A DNA stretch of 64,000 nucleotides from Marinobacter excellens HL-55 (GTDB taxonomy: Bacteria; Pseudomonadota; Gammaproteobacteria; Pseudomonadales; Oleiphilaceae), in the NCBI GenBank assembly GCA_001314845.1, contig LJZQ01000003.1, positions 183,259 to 247,258 of the forward strand. The letters are read 5' to 3'. A program made the translations under genes and the position numbers. The notes below the pieces were generated by a model that searched no databases, was not told where the DNA came from, and saw nothing but the letters and a program-made list of their open reading frames with translations. This document shows, piece after piece, positions 28,830-39,915 of the stretch (positions within the stretch are counted from its first letter, which is position 1; every line of letters starts with the position of its first letter).

Positions 28830-29621
28830 TTAGTGACCGTAAACAGCCAGTTTGGTGTCGGAGACGGTCAGGTTCTGAAGTGCAACAGAACCGATAGACG
28901 CGCCCCCGATTTCGATGGCGCCGATAGAGACGTCCATGCTGATGTCTGCGATATCGATACGCAGAACGTCAGTCATGGTGGAATCGCCCAGGCCATCGCC
29001 CTTATACACGTGCACATCGGCATAGGCGAATGCAGTGTCAGGTCCTGGGTTTGCGAGGAAGCCCGCGCCATAGATCGCCATATCACGGATACCAACACCC
29101 AGGAACTCAACGTCAAAGTCCATCTGCTCAACGTTGAACAGCACGTCCAATTGCAGCTGGTCAGTTGCAGTGTCTACACGGATATCCAACTGAGCCAGGT
29201 TACCGTAGCCGCTCAGGTTGGAGATCAGCGTGGTGCTCTCGCTGCCGTCAGCAGCAACCAGCTCCATGGAGCCTGCAGTCATACCCCAATCGATCGGGGC
29301 GCCAGAAATTGAGCCAACTGAAATGAACGCATCGCCATCGGCTTCAACGTCGATATCAATGTACAGGTCATCCAACAAGTTGGAACCAGCACCGCCAGCA
29401 ACACCAGAACCACCCAGCACGATGTCATTCACGTTGAATGAACCTTCGTCGGTGTAGGTGAACGTTCCAATGCTTACCTGGGTTTCCAGCTCGATGGTCA
29501 CACCGGCCTGACCAGTAACGTTACCCATAGCGGAATCGTCAAGGGCTTGCAGGTCAGCGTGAGCAGCGAACGGCATAGCGGCAACGGCAGTTGCCAAAGC
29601 AATTTTCTTCAGGCCTTTCAT
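28830..29621 (-). CDS. DUF6160-type secreted protein (FilA-like)
   Basis: A 263-residue secreted protein with a signal peptide (1-22, cut after AAHA). It begins DLQALDDSAMGNVTGQAGVTIELE, the signature of DUF6160/FilA-type proteins found near surface-pilus or envelope genes in Acinetobacter and Pseudomonas. The rest is Gly/Ala/Asp/Ile-rich with alternating hydrophobic residues (IDIADISMDVSIGAIEIGGA), suggesting repeated beta strands and perhaps a beta-solenoid. No cysteines after the signal. A strong AAGGAGATAAGA ribosome binding site suggests high expression. Family assignment is from memory of the N-terminal motif. Confidence 0.75.
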   Translation of the reverse strand: MKGLKKIALATAVAAMPFAAHADLQALDDSAMGNVTGQAGVTIELETQVSIGTFTYTDEGSFNVNDIVLGGSGVAGGAGSNLLDDLYIDIDVEADGDAFISVGSISGAPIDWGMTAGSMELVAADGSESTTLISNLSGYGNLAQLDIRVDTATDQLQLDVLFNVEQMDFDVEFLGVGIRDMAIYGAGFLANPGPDTAFAYADVHVYKGDGLGDSTMTDVLRIDIADISMDVSIGAIEIGGASIGSVALQNLTVSDTKLAVYGH

Positions 29622-29792
29622 TCTTATCTCCTTATGAAACTCATTTTATTCTTGTGTGAGTTTTTTATGTGAAATCCTTTGACCTCACGGGTCCATTTAA
29701 GATTGTTTTACAGTCCTAGTCCGTGACTTCATTCACAGTCTTTTACGTTAAATTTACAAATTGAAACAAGTATCGATGAGTTCGCATTTCCC

Positions 29793-30371
29793 TCACGACT
29801 GGCCCTCGCCGCGCTGGTAGAACCACTCGAACGGTTTCTCCTGAGACACCGGCTCTGCCCAGGATATGCCACCGTTATGGACGTTATAACCGATGACCTT
29901 GTTGGAAGAGACGCCCAGCCTGTGCTCATGCTCAATCACAAGCACCTCAGAATCACTGTGCTCATTTACGCGGCCGGTATACAGAATCGCAGCTGCGTTG
30001 ATCTGCCCTCTCTGGGCAATCGATTTAATAGCCGCACGATACATTTTTAACTGAACCGACGCCGGCACCCCCTCAGCCTGCTCAGCAATGTTAATTCGTT
30101 TGACGGTTTTGCCATCGTTCATCAACATCCAGGCCCCGGGCATATTGGGGCTGGCATCAAGAATCGAGGACTGGTATTCCTCGGTGGCCGCTTCGGATAG
30201 CCGGATCAGTTGCTGTTGGGCATTATAGATGAGCATGCCAACATCCTCCTCGCTGATCTTTCCATCCGCCAGCGGGCCTTCATCGGGCAACCCCTGCGCC
30301 AAAGAGTATGAAGAGCCAAGAGTGAACAGGCTGATACTGGCGACGAGTGCGTACTCTTTAAAAGGATACAT
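29793..30371 (-). CDS. Exported protein of unknown function
   Basis: A 192-residue protein with a signal peptide (about 1-26, cut after SLAQ). The body is a mixed alpha/beta globular sequence without recognised motifs (GMLIYNAQQQLIRLSEAATEE, GAWMLMNDGKTVKRINI, EVLVIEHEHRLGVSSNKVIG). There are no cysteines. It lies upstream of the DUF6160-type gene on the same strand across a 171-base gap, so a functional link is possible but not shown. Confidence 0.7.
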   Translation of the reverse strand: MYPFKEYALVASISLFTLGSSYSLAQGLPDEGPLADGKISEEDVGMLIYNAQQQLIRLSEAATEEYQSSILDASPNMPGAWMLMNDGKTVKRINIAEQAEGVPASVQLKMYRAAIKSIAQRGQINAAAILYTGRVNEHSDSEVLVIEHEHRLGVSSNKVIGYNVHNGGISWAEPVSQEKPFEWFYQRGEGQS

Positions 30372-30544
30372 AGAGCGACTTCCGTTCTTGTTTTATGGAT
30401 TTTCAGCTCACGGGCTGAAAAACCCGGTAAAATACCGGCCAGCCCGTTCTGCTTGAACGTACTATTAGATCAGCGCCCGTCCCGATTGGACAACGGCCGT
30501 TTTGTGCAACGTGTATCATTCTTCCAATTTTTAACGGAGGTAGC

Positions 30545-31912
30545 TTGGCCCTTCCGCTGTATCAGCCCATCACCCGAGAGCAATACGATCGATTGTGCAG
30601 GCATTCATCCGCCAGGCCTGACTTCGTATTTTTGGGCAGCCAGGCCGTCGACGGTGGCCGTGGCGCTGCCCGGGGTTTCAGCTGCGATGCCGTTGATCGG
30701 ATTGTTCTGGACAGTGCTCCAAACTTGCAGGCAGACACCGCAGCACTGGCCGAAAAACTCGACGCACTGGCCCAGCCCTACCAGCTTCACGCCACTGCGA
30801 ATGCCCAGCTACCCTGCCCCATGATGGGTGGCTGGATGGGTAGCATTGCCTATGAGTTCGGTTACGCGCGGGAACCAAGGCTAAGTTCATTGTTGTCGGA
30901 GCAGCGTTTTCCGCTGTTTTTTGCCGGACTGTACCTGTGGTTCGCCAGCGAGGATCTTGAAAGCGAGCAGCACTACCTCTGGGTTCATCCACAATTGCCG
31001 GACTGGCAACACGCACAGCTTATGGACTGGATGCATCCAGACAATCCGGAACCATCAAAAGCCCACCGCTGGTCAATGCCACAGTGTTTTCAGCCAACCC
31101 AAAACCCGGACGCATTTCGGGAGCGAGTTGACCGCGTTCGACAATACATCCTCGCCGGCGATTGCTATCAAGCAAACCTGTCCCAATCCTTTGAAGGGCG
31201 CTTTCATGGTGATCCCTGGATCGCGTTTAATGCCCTCAGCCACGCCAACCCCACGCCTTATGCAGCATTTATCCGGCACCGTGGCGACGCACTGGTCTCA
31301 GTCTCTCCGGAACGTTTTTTGGCCATTCAGGATAACGTAATCGAAACCAGTCCGATCAAAGGCACCCGCGCCCGAGGGGCGACACCACAACAGGATGAAG
31401 CGCTGGCTCAGGCGCTGCTGGGGTCTGAAAAAGACAAAGCAGAAAACCTGATGATCGTGGATTTGCTTCGCAACGATCTGAGCGTCAACGCGACGCCAGG
31501 CTCCGTCAAAGTCGAAAAGCTGTATGCGCTGGAGTCCTACCGCAACGTACATCACCTTGTGAGCCACATCCGCGCCTCCCTGAAACCCGGCGTTAGCCCG
31601 ATTCAGGCACTGTTTGACGCCTTTCCCGGCGGGTCGATCACCGGCGCTCCCAAAATACGGGCCATGGAGATCATCGCTGAGCTGGAGCCCCACTGGCGCG
31701 GGCCTTATTGCGGATCGGTTTTCTATTACGGACTGGATGGCAGACTGGACAGCAACATTGCCATCAGAACGCTGCTCTGTGAAAACGACGGGACCGTACG
31801 GTGCTGGGGAGGCGGCGGTATCGTGGCCGATTCCGAGCCGGAGGCCGAGTATCAGGAAACCCTGGCCAAGGTGCAGCCGCTGATGCGGTTTCTGGAAGAA
31901 TTGGAAGTTTGA
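30545..31912 (+). CDS. pabB: Aminodeoxychorismate synthase component I
   Basis: A 455-residue chorismate-utilising enzyme making 4-amino-4-deoxychorismate for folate synthesis. Motifs: GGWMGSIAYEFGY, YILAGDCYQANLSQSF, PERFLAI, PIKGTRARG, EKDKAENLMIVDLLRNDLS and FPGGSITGAPKIRAMEII. The PIKGT form, with its lysine, is typical of PabB rather than TrpE. The start is TTG at 30545, with GGAGG seven bases upstream. It is alone on the plus strand, convergent with thrH. Confidence 0.93.
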   Translation: MALPLYQPITREQYDRLCRHSSARPDFVFLGSQAVDGGRGAARGFSCDAVDRIVLDSAPNLQADTAALAEKLDALAQPYQLHATANAQLPCPMMGGWMGSIAYEFGYAREPRLSSLLSEQRFPLFFAGLYLWFASEDLESEQHYLWVHPQLPDWQHAQLMDWMHPDNPEPSKAHRWSMPQCFQPTQNPDAFRERVDRVRQYILAGDCYQANLSQSFEGRFHGDPWIAFNALSHANPTPYAAFIRHRGDALVSVSPERFLAIQDNVIETSPIKGTRARGATPQQDEALAQALLGSEKDKAENLMIVDLLRNDLSVNATPGSVKVEKLYALESYRNVHHLVSHIRASLKPGVSPIQALFDAFPGGSITGAPKIRAMEIIAELEPHWRGPYCGSVFYYGLDGRLDSNIAIRTLLCENDGTVRCWGGGGIVADSEPEAEYQETLAKVQPLMRFLEELEV

Positions 31913-31914
31913 AG

Positions 31915-31946
31915 ACCTGCGCAACTGGTCTATCAGCAGCGCAGGT
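31915..31946. terminator. Hairpin between convergent pabB and thrH
   Basis: An eight-base stem (ACCTGCGC/GCGCAGGT) lies between the two stop codons with a 16-base loop. There is no T-tract on either strand, so termination here is only probable. Confidence 0.4.
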
Positions 31947-31961
31947 GTATTCTCCGGCTGA

Positions 31962-32576
31962 TCAAGCAGAGTGAACTGCGCTGGCCTTCAGGAATTGCTG
32001 TTTCAGATCATCAAACGTGTGGACCGCCGGGAACTGCGGGAACTCGTCAATGACGTTCTGAGGCGCATGGAACAGAATGCCCGCTTCTGCCTGGCCCAGC
32101 ATGGTGGTGTCATTATAGGAATCACCCGCGGCGATCACGCGATAATTGAGCAACTGGAATGCACGCACTGACTGGCGCTTCGGATCCCGCTGACGCAACA
32201 GGTAGTTGGTGATCTGACCGTTGTCCGCCACTTCCAGCTTGTGACACAGCAGCGCTGGGTAGCCGAGCTTTTTCATCAGTGGCATCGCGAATTCATAGAA
32301 GGTGTCAGAAAGAATCACCACCTGAAAGCGCTCCCGCAGCCAGCCCAGAAACTCAGCGGCACCTGGCAGCGGATCGAGGGTGCTGATCACCTCCTGGATT
32401 TCAGGCAAGCCGTAGCCATGCTCATCCAGAATCCGCAGACGCTGCTTCATCAGCACGTCGTAGTCAGGAATATCCCGGGTGGTTGCCTTGAGTTCTTCAA
32501 TACCGGTTTTTTCTGCAAATGCGATCCAGATTTCCGGGATCAATACGCCCTCAAGATCAAGACATGCGAGTTCCAC
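31962..32576 (-). CDS. thrH: Phosphoserine phosphatase / homoserine phosphotransferase ThrH
   Basis: A 204-residue HAD-superfamily enzyme. The DxD-like motif is LDLEGVLIPEIW at the N-terminus. VVILSDTFYEF is motif II, and YRVIAAGDSYNDTTML holds motifs III/IV. The whole chain (EKTGIEELKATTRDIPDYDV, GILFHAPQNVIDEFPQFPAV) matches Pseudomonas ThrH, which moves phosphate from phosphoserine to homoserine. The start is GTG at 32576 behind AGGAG. Confidence 0.95.
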   Translation of the reverse strand: MELACLDLEGVLIPEIWIAFAEKTGIEELKATTRDIPDYDVLMKQRLRILDEHGYGLPEIQEVISTLDPLPGAAEFLGWLRERFQVVILSDTFYEFAMPLMKKLGYPALLCHKLEVADNGQITNYLLRQRDPKRQSVRAFQLLNYRVIAAGDSYNDTTMLGQAEAGILFHAPQNVIDEFPQFPAVHTFDDLKQQFLKASAVHSA

Positions 32577-32770
32577 AACGGTCTCCTGAACAGATTAAAA
32601 GTGGTCGGGGGGCATCGCCGCCCGAATAGTCTGGGCAGTATGATATGAAAAAGTCGGAACAAATGCATCGTGAATCCCCAAGGCATAAAGATATAGATGC
32701 TCATTCCTTTAAGCTATGAAGGGTTTGGTGGTAGCCTTGAGCGCATCACAAAACACAACGTCGGAGCAAC

Positions 32771-33496
32771 ATGACTGATATCCAATCCCTGCAAGCCGAG
32801 CTGGATGGCCAAAGCCCCCGGGCCATCCTCAAAGCGGCGCTGGCGCGCTACGACAACATTGCCATCTCCTTCAGCGGTGCCGAAGACGTGGTACTGATTG
32901 AAATGGCCCACAAGCTCACCGATAACCTCAAGGTGTTTACTCTGGATACCGGACGACTGCATCCGGAAACCTATGAGTTCATCGAGCGGGTAAGAAAGCA
33001 CTACGGGATTGATATTGAAGTTCTGTTTCCCGATGCCACCGAGGTACATAATCTGGTCAACCGTAAAGGCTTGTTCAGCTTCTTCGACGATGGCCACTCG
33101 GAATGCTGCGGTATCCGCAAAGTTCAGCCACTGCGCCGTAAGCTGGCGACGATCGATGCCTGGATCACTGGCCAGCGCCGCGACCAGAGCCCTGGCACAC
33201 GTAACGACGTACCCGTCGTTCAGATAGACGAAGCCTTCTCAACCGATAACACCACCCTTGTGAAGTTTAATCCGTTGGCGAACTGGAGCTCGAAAGAGGT
33301 CTGGGACTATATCCGCATGTCGGAGGCGCCCTACAACACCCTGCATGAACAGGGTTTCATCAGCATTGGTTGCCAGCCCTGCACTCGGCCGGTACTGCCG
33401 GGACAGCATGAGCGCGAAGGTCGCTGGTGGTGGGAAGAAGCCACTCACAAAGAATGTGGCCTGCACGCGGGCAATCTGATCGGCAAATCGGGTTAG
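32771..33496 (+). CDS. cysH: Adenylyl-sulfate reductase (assimilatory), thioredoxin-dependent
   Basis: A 241-residue enzyme reducing activated sulfate to sulfite. The PP-loop is [14 protein letters not shown]. The cysteine pairs CCGIRK and CQPCTR bind a 4Fe-4S cluster, which marks the APS-reducing type rather than the PAPS-only E. coli type. The catalytic Cys is in KECGLHAG at the C-terminus. The 190-base upstream region is AT-rich (ATAAAGATATAG and TTTAAGCTAT) and probably holds the CysB site. cysB lies downstream in the opposite direction. Confidence 0.95.
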   Translation: MTDIQSLQAELDGQSPRAILKAALARYDNIAISFSGAEDVVLIEMAHKLTDNLKVFTLDTGRLHPETYEFIERVRKHYGIDIEVLFPDATEVHNLVNRKGLFSFFDDGHSECCGIRKVQPLRRKLATIDAWITGQRRDQSPGTRNDVPVVQIDEAFSTDNTTLVKFNPLANWSSKEVWDYIRMSEAPYNTLHEQGFISIGCQPCTRPVLPGQHEREGRWWWEEATHKECGLHAGNLIGKSG

Positions 33497-33519
33497 GCCG
33501 CCCAGCCCGATGCCGGAAT

Positions 33520-33554
33520 AAAAAAAGGCCCGCGCGTCATCTCGACGGCGGGCC
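33520..33554 (-). terminator. Terminator between convergent cysH and cysB
   Basis: The stem GGCCCGC/GCGGGCC has a 14-base loop. On the minus strand it is followed by seven Ts (complement of the A run at 33520-33526), so it ends cysB transcription. It may also help end cysH. Confidence 0.85.
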
Positions 33555-33571
33555 CTTTCCGTTCGGAGCAC

Positions 33572-34603
<1,032 letters not shown>

Positions 34604-34763
34604 TTATTTTCATTCTTTTTGGATATACAATTTAATCTGTAATCAGTGTAGACCAATTCCCGGGTTTCGCTGCGTTGCCAACGCCTTGCGTCAGCGCAGC
34701 CCTTGACTTGTGTGGGACAAAGCACACAATCCAGTAACACCATTACCCTGACTTCAGGACGCC

Positions 34764-37487
34764 ATGCTGCTTACCACCAAATTTCTCAGGCCAACATCCG
34801 ATCCCAGAGCGGTGCGCAGACATCGCCTGGATGCTCTGTTGGAACCGGAGCAGAGCAAGCGGCTGAACCTGATCGTGGCGCCTGCGGGATTTGGCAAAAC
34901 CACCCTGGTCAGTCAGTGGTGCGCCCGTAACGGCACAAGTACCGCCTGGCTGTCACTGGATGAGTTCGACGATCAACCCCGCCAGTTCTGGCAATACCTC
35001 GTTGGCGCATTCAAACACGCCGGGCTTATCGGTCTTGATGACGCAGAGAAACACTTGATGCGACAGCAGGAGGGCGACCTCAATCATGCCATCAGTAGCC
35101 TGATCAACGCCCTGAATGATAACAACAACCCATGGCAACTGGTGATTGATGACTATCATGTGATCAACACCGACGCCATTCATCGGCAACTGGCCTGGTT
35201 CATGGATTACCTGCCCCCGGGCATCCTGGTAACCATCGCCTCCCGGACAGAACCACCCTTACCGTTGGCACGGTGGCGAGTGAGACGGCAAGTACAGGAT
35301 GTTCATCCGGGATTGATGGCATTCTCAGAAGATGAATGCCGAGCGTTTTTTCAGGACACCATGGCCCTGAATCTGTCAGACCAGGACATCCGGACCATCT
35401 TCCGCCGCACGGAAGGCTGGGTGGCCGCCATGCAGCTGTCCGCACTCTCCGGCCGAACGGACGCTCTTAAATCCAGCCAGGCGCACAAAGACAGCATTGT
35501 CGCCCCGGATGGCAAGCTGATCAGTGATTACGTTCTCAGCGAAGTTCTGCAACAGCTCCCGGATACACTCACCGACTTCTTGCTCGACACCGCCTCATGC
35601 CCGCGTTTGTGCAGCTCACTGTGTAACGCCCTGCGCCAACGGGATGACAGTCAGGACATACTGCAAAATCTGCTATCCCAAAACCTGTTTCTAATCCCGA
35701 TGGACAATCACAACGAATGGTTTCGCTACCACGACTTGTTCCGGGAAGCCCTGCTACAACGGCTGCAGCAGATTGACCCCGAACGGGGATCGGACCTGCA
35801 GTCACGCACCATTAACTGGCTTCTGAGCCATGGCCATGTCCAGGAAGCCATCGCCCTGATTGTCAAAAGAAACGACAACGAGCAGTTGGCAAAAGTATTG
35901 GCTGAGCATGGCAACAACCTGATCCATGGAGGATTTCATCTGCCCGTGCTGGGATGGATTGAAAGCCTTCCCGCCAGCCGACTAACCGATAGCCCGCAAC
36001 TACAGATGCTTCGGATCTGGGGCCTGTTTTTTGCTAATCGCCTGGACGGCCTCGACCCGCGGCTCACAGAACTCGAAGATCTGTTGGACCGTCGGGTCGC
36101 AGATTCTCACCCGGATGCCGAAGGGGCACTGGCCATACACAGCGAAATCTCCTTGGTGCGATCGTACCTGGCGCGTAGCCGTAATGACGACAAGAACGCC
36201 TCAGATCTGACCCGACAGGTACTTAAAGACATCGATCAGATTCAGATACCCCTGAAATCGGTCACCTACTATGGCCTCGGGCTGGATTACTTTGGCAGAG
36301 GCGATCTAAGCGCCGCTGAAGAAGCCCTGGCGTCGGCCGTGCATTACGGCCAGATAGAGCACAAAGCCAGTACGGTGCTGTCGTCGGGCGGGCTTCTGGC
36401 CTGGATTCAATATCATCGAGGCGATACCGACCTTGCACTGACCACGACCAGTCGCGTGCGTAACTGGGTCGATGAACACTACGCCGATCCGACCCAGCCC
36501 AGATTGATCTCCTGTTGGCAGAACAGCGCGCTCACTGAAATCTACCGTGAGCGCAATGAACCGGAATTGGCAGCCAACTACCTTTCACCGCTGCTGGAAC
36601 ATGTCGAGAACGGCACAGAACCCGGGCAGCACGTAGTAATACAGTACGTTCGGGGCCATCTGGCGTTCAGCGAGGGCCGTCTCGAGCACGCCATTGAGTT
36701 GCTGGAAGACGCGGTGATCACGGGCCGCAAACGCCGTGAGCACATTCTGTTCGAGCCACCCGCAGCGTCTGCCCTGCTGGCTCGCTGCTATCTGGCCTCA
36801 GGCCACCTGGAGAAAGCCAACACCAGTCTACTGCCGGCACTTGAGACGCCCGCCGCCAACCCTCTGAACCGGGAACAAAATCAAATTGCCCTGGCTCGGG
36901 TTCAGGTCGCCCGGGGCGACCTCCAACTGGCGCAGGAAACCCTGTCGGTGTTGATTTCCGTTGCCGAGCGCAATGCCCATAATCGGCATCTGGTTGAGAT
37001 TCTGCTGGTGTATGCCGATGCACTGGCACGCCAACACCGTACGGAAGAAGCGAACGAAATGCTGGAACGGGCCCTGGATCGGGCCGAAAGCGCAGGTTTC
37101 TTGAGGTTATTTGTCGAAGAAAGTCGGTCGCTGAGGGACATGCTGCTGGACTGTCCACGATTACGAACCCCAGGGCGCTGGAATCGTGAGCTGCTGACGA
37201 TGCTGAAGTATCAGCAGGGCGACAACCCCATTCCCGAAGCGCCGTCACGGCGTAGATCCGCAAATGACAATTATAATAATGCACTTGCAGAACCTTTGAG
37301 CCAGAGGGAACAGGAGGTGCTCGATTTGATCAACCAGGGGTTGGCCAACAAAGACATCGCAACAAAAATGACGGTGGCCCCGGCCACCGTAAAAGCCCAC
37401 ATCCGAAACCTCTACGGCAAGCTTGGCGCCAGTCGCCGCACCGAGGCGCTGGCGAAAGCCAGGGAGCTGGGGTTGCTTGAAGACTGA
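34764..37487 (+). CDS. MalT-like LuxR-family ATPase regulator
   Basis: A 907-residue STAND-type regulator. A P-loop APAGFGKTT (39-47) and an NB-ARC-like ATPase come first, with QLVIDDYHVI as Walker B. A long helical TPR-like sensor (about 380-800) follows, then a C-terminal LuxR helix-turn-helix (about 843-905, LSQREQEVLDLINQGLANKD and VAPATVKAHIRNLYGKLGA). It is related to MalT and AlkS. Its inducer and targets are not shown by context: divergent from cysB by 214 bases, with dinG convergent downstream. It could control genes elsewhere. Confidence 0.88.
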   Translation: MLLTTKFLRPTSDPRAVRRHRLDALLEPEQSKRLNLIVAPAGFGKTTLVSQWCARNGTSTAWLSLDEFDDQPRQFWQYLVGAFKHAGLIGLDDAEKHLMRQQEGDLNHAISSLINALNDNNNPWQLVIDDYHVINTDAIHRQLAWFMDYLPPGILVTIASRTEPPLPLARWRVRRQVQDVHPGLMAFSEDECRAFFQDTMALNLSDQDIRTIFRRTEGWVAAMQLSALSGRTDALKSSQAHKDSIVAPDGKLISDYVLSEVLQQLPDTLTDFLLDTASCPRLCSSLCNALRQRDDSQDILQNLLSQNLFLIPMDNHNEWFRYHDLFREALLQRLQQIDPERGSDLQSRTINWLLSHGHVQEAIALIVKRNDNEQLAKVLAEHGNNLIHGGFHLPVLGWIESLPASRLTDSPQLQMLRIWGLFFANRLDGLDPRLTELEDLLDRRVADSHPDAEGALAIHSEISLVRSYLARSRNDDKNASDLTRQVLKDIDQIQIPLKSVTYYGLGLDYFGRGDLSAAEEALASAVHYGQIEHKASTVLSSGGLLAWIQYHRGDTDLALTTTSRVRNWVDEHYADPTQPRLISCWQNSALTEIYRERNEPELAANYLSPLLEHVENGTEPGQHVVIQYVRGHLAFSEGRLEHAIELLEDAVITGRKRREHILFEPPAASALLARCYLASGHLEKANTSLLPALETPAANPLNREQNQIALARVQVARGDLQLAQETLSVLISVAERNAHNRHLVEILLVYADALARQHRTEEANEMLERALDRAESAGFLRLFVEESRSLRDMLLDCPRLRTPGRWNRELLTMLKYQQGDNPIPEAPSRRRSANDNYNNALAEPLSQREQEVLDLINQGLANKDIATKMTVAPATVKAHIRNLYGKLGASRRTEALAKARELGLLED

Positions 37488-37686
37488 CCATAAACGTGAC
37501 ATCCGTCACACTTTACCTTGATTAAAGGCACCCACTACGCCCTTTGGACGATCCGGTTACGCCCCCTTAAGCCCTATGATTTAACCATGGTGAGGTTAAC
37601 CCTTACCGGGAATTCTGAACTTCAGGCCTCAGATTTCTTGTTCCGCGTTGTTTCGACGCCCGGGTTCGTCAAGAACCCCTTTGATA

Positions 37687-37718
37687 AGAGCCAACCCCTT
37701 GGGGCTGGCTCTTTTTTT
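37687..37718 (+). terminator. Strong plus-strand terminator before dinG
   Basis: A 12-base stem with one mismatch (AGAGCCAACCCC/GGGGCTGGCTCT) is followed by seven Ts on the plus strand. It lies 199 bases past the stop of the MalT-like regulator, an unusually long trailer. Confidence 0.88.
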
Positions 37719-37737
37719 ATGGCCGCAGAACCAAAGA

Positions 37738-39915
37738 TCAGTATTCGATAATGCGCCTAAACGGGGGTAATGCATCCAGCAACAACTGACCATAGCGCCG
37801 GGCAACAATGCGGCGATCAAGGATCGTGACCCGCCCGGTATCCTGCTCGGTCCGCAGCAGGCGGCCGACAGCCTGCACCAGTTTTATGGAGGCATCCGGT
37901 ACTGTGATTTCCATAAACGGGTTACCGCCCCGCTGGGTCACCCATTCGGCCAGGCTGGCCTCGATCGGGTCGTCCGGCACTGAAAAAGGCAGCCGGGTGA
38001 TCACCACGTGATGCAGATATTTACCAGGCAGGTCGATACCCTCGGCAAAACTGGCTACACCAAACAGCACGCTGGCGTTGCCTGCATCAACGCGGCTGCA
38101 ATGCTGCCGCAACACTTCGCTCTTGGCCATGTCGTCCTGGGTCAGGATCAGCTCCGGATAGTCCGGCGCCAGGGCATCCCTGACCAGCTGCATCTGCCGC
38201 CGGGAGGTGAATAGCACCAGGGTCGCCATTTCGCCAGCCCACAAGTCCGGTAGCCGCTTGATCAACGCCTCACCAAACCCATCATCCGTTGGCATGGCTG
38301 GCATCGCCGGCACCTCCACCGTCGCCATCTCCGCGTACCGGAATGAGCTTGGCACAACCAGATAGCGGCTCGCCTCTGGCAACCCCGCCCGAGAGCGCAG
38401 ACGGTCGAACCGTCCTAGGGCAGTCAAGGTTGCACTCGTCAAAACCGCTCCATAGGCACGGGACCAGAGCCGAGAATACAGCAGGTTATCCGCCAGCACG
38501 GGCGAGCTGAACAAGGCAATGTCTTCAGCATGATCCCAGCGCTGCCGCACCGACCAGCGCGCAGCAGGCGGCCCCTTTCGGACTACAGGCGCAGCGTCTG
38601 CTTCTTTGTTGGCAGGGCTGGCCACTGACGGCTCACACCAGGCGGCCCACAGGCGCAACTGCTCTTCCGCGCGACTGTGGAAAGCACCAATCACCGGGTA
38701 CCAGGAGTCCGCTGTATCCCTGTCCAGTTCAGGATCTTTGCGCTCATCAAAAGCGCTTTGCAGCTCGTCTGCCAGGGTACCCAGGTGCCGGACCAGACCT
38801 GCGGTCACAATGCGCGTTTCCGCTGCCAACTCAGCCAGTGCATCCGGCAATTCGCCGTCCGGATAGCGCCATTGTGCGCTGCGCCGTTCTTCATTAAATT
38901 CCCAGCCGGTGTTCTGCTCAACTTCCTCGTAGACCCGCCCCAAGGCGAGATCGAGATCACGGCCAGAGGTACTGATTTTCTCGACCGCTTTGGTTGCCTG
39001 CGAGCCTCCCGGTAACCAGGGCTGCATCTTGACCAGCGCCTGTGACAATTGCTTCAACCACTGACGGGTAGAGTTCAGGGGCACTGACGCCGCAAAATGA
39101 TTGAGTGCTTTTTCCGGAAGGTGGTGAGCTTCGTCAAAAATGAACAGCGCGTTCTCCGGCTCGGGGAGAATCGCACCGCCACCCAGCGCCAGATCGGCGA
39201 GCACCAGATCGTGGTTTGCCACCACCACATCGGCTTCGTCCAGATCTTTCCGGGCATCAAAAAACGCACAGCTGTCAAAGTAGGCACAATGCCGATTGGT
39301 GCATTGGCGGTGATCGGTGGTGACCTGCCGCCAGACGTCATCGGGAATCTGTTCCGGCCAATGATCACGGTCGCCATCCCAATCCCGGGAACCATAGGTC
39401 GCCAGCATTTTCTCGAAGATCACCCGGCTGGCCGCCTCATCATCTGCAGGCTGATCGAGCAAAAACAGCGACATGCTCTCGTTGTCGCCGTGACCTTCGT
39501 CGTGCAGTTTGGATTCCAGTCGCGACATACACAGGTAACGGCCACGGCCTTTCGCCAACGTCCAGCTGAAATCCAGTTTGCTATGTTTACGCAGGTCTGG
39601 CAGGTCTTTCAGTACGATCTGATCCTGCAGGGCCACCGTCGCGGTTGAAATCACCAGCGTTTTTCCCAGCGCTTTGGCCACAGGAATCGCGGCGATCAGG
39701 TACGCCAGGGTTTTGCCTGTACCCGTACCTGCCTCCACCACGCAGGTCGCCGGTGGCGATGTGCGCTGGCCATCGTTATCGGTAATGTCGGCCATGTAGC
39801 GGGCAATTTCAGCGATCATCAGGCGCTGGCCATAACGGGCCCGAATGTCCTTGCCAGCCAGCACATCGCGGTAGCTTTGCTGTATCTGTTGTTTGACTTC
39901 GTCTGTCAGCGCCAT
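37738..39915 (-). CDS. dinG: ATP-dependent DNA helicase DinG
   Basis: A 725-residue XPD-family 5'-3' helicase. Walker A is EAGTGTGKT (61-69), the DEAH box is FIFDEAHHLPEKA, and iron-sulfur cysteines appear in CMSRLE and CTNRHCAYFDSC. RLPFSVPDDPIEA and QAVGRLLRTEQDTGRV are the C-terminal helicase motifs. DinG resolves R-loops and unusual DNA structures, and it is LexA-controlled in E. coli. Here it seems to be translated with gspB, because its ATG overlaps the gspB stop (TAATG). Confidence 0.94.
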   Translation of the reverse strand: MALTDEVKQQIQQSYRDVLAGKDIRARYGQRLMIAEIARYMADITDNDGQRTSPPATCVVEAGTGTGKTLAYLIAAIPVAKALGKTLVISTATVALQDQIVLKDLPDLRKHSKLDFSWTLAKGRGRYLCMSRLESKLHDEGHGDNESMSLFLLDQPADDEAASRVIFEKMLATYGSRDWDGDRDHWPEQIPDDVWRQVTTDHRQCTNRHCAYFDSCAFFDARKDLDEADVVVANHDLVLADLALGGGAILPEPENALFIFDEAHHLPEKALNHFAASVPLNSTRQWLKQLSQALVKMQPWLPGGSQATKAVEKISTSGRDLDLALGRVYEEVEQNTGWEFNEERRSAQWRYPDGELPDALAELAAETRIVTAGLVRHLGTLADELQSAFDERKDPELDRDTADSWYPVIGAFHSRAEEQLRLWAAWCEPSVASPANKEADAAPVVRKGPPAARWSVRQRWDHAEDIALFSSPVLADNLLYSRLWSRAYGAVLTSATLTALGRFDRLRSRAGLPEASRYLVVPSSFRYAEMATVEVPAMPAMPTDDGFGEALIKRLPDLWAGEMATLVLFTSRRQMQLVRDALAPDYPELILTQDDMAKSEVLRQHCSRVDAGNASVLFGVASFAEGIDLPGKYLHHVVITRLPFSVPDDPIEASLAEWVTQRGGNPFMEITVPDASIKLVQAVGRLLRTEQDTGRVTILDRRIVARRYGQLLLDALPPFRRIIEY

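Noticed and set aside
37518..37751. 77-residue frame between the MalT-like gene and dinG
   Set aside because: It runs through the terminator hairpin and into dinG, with no family-like sequence.
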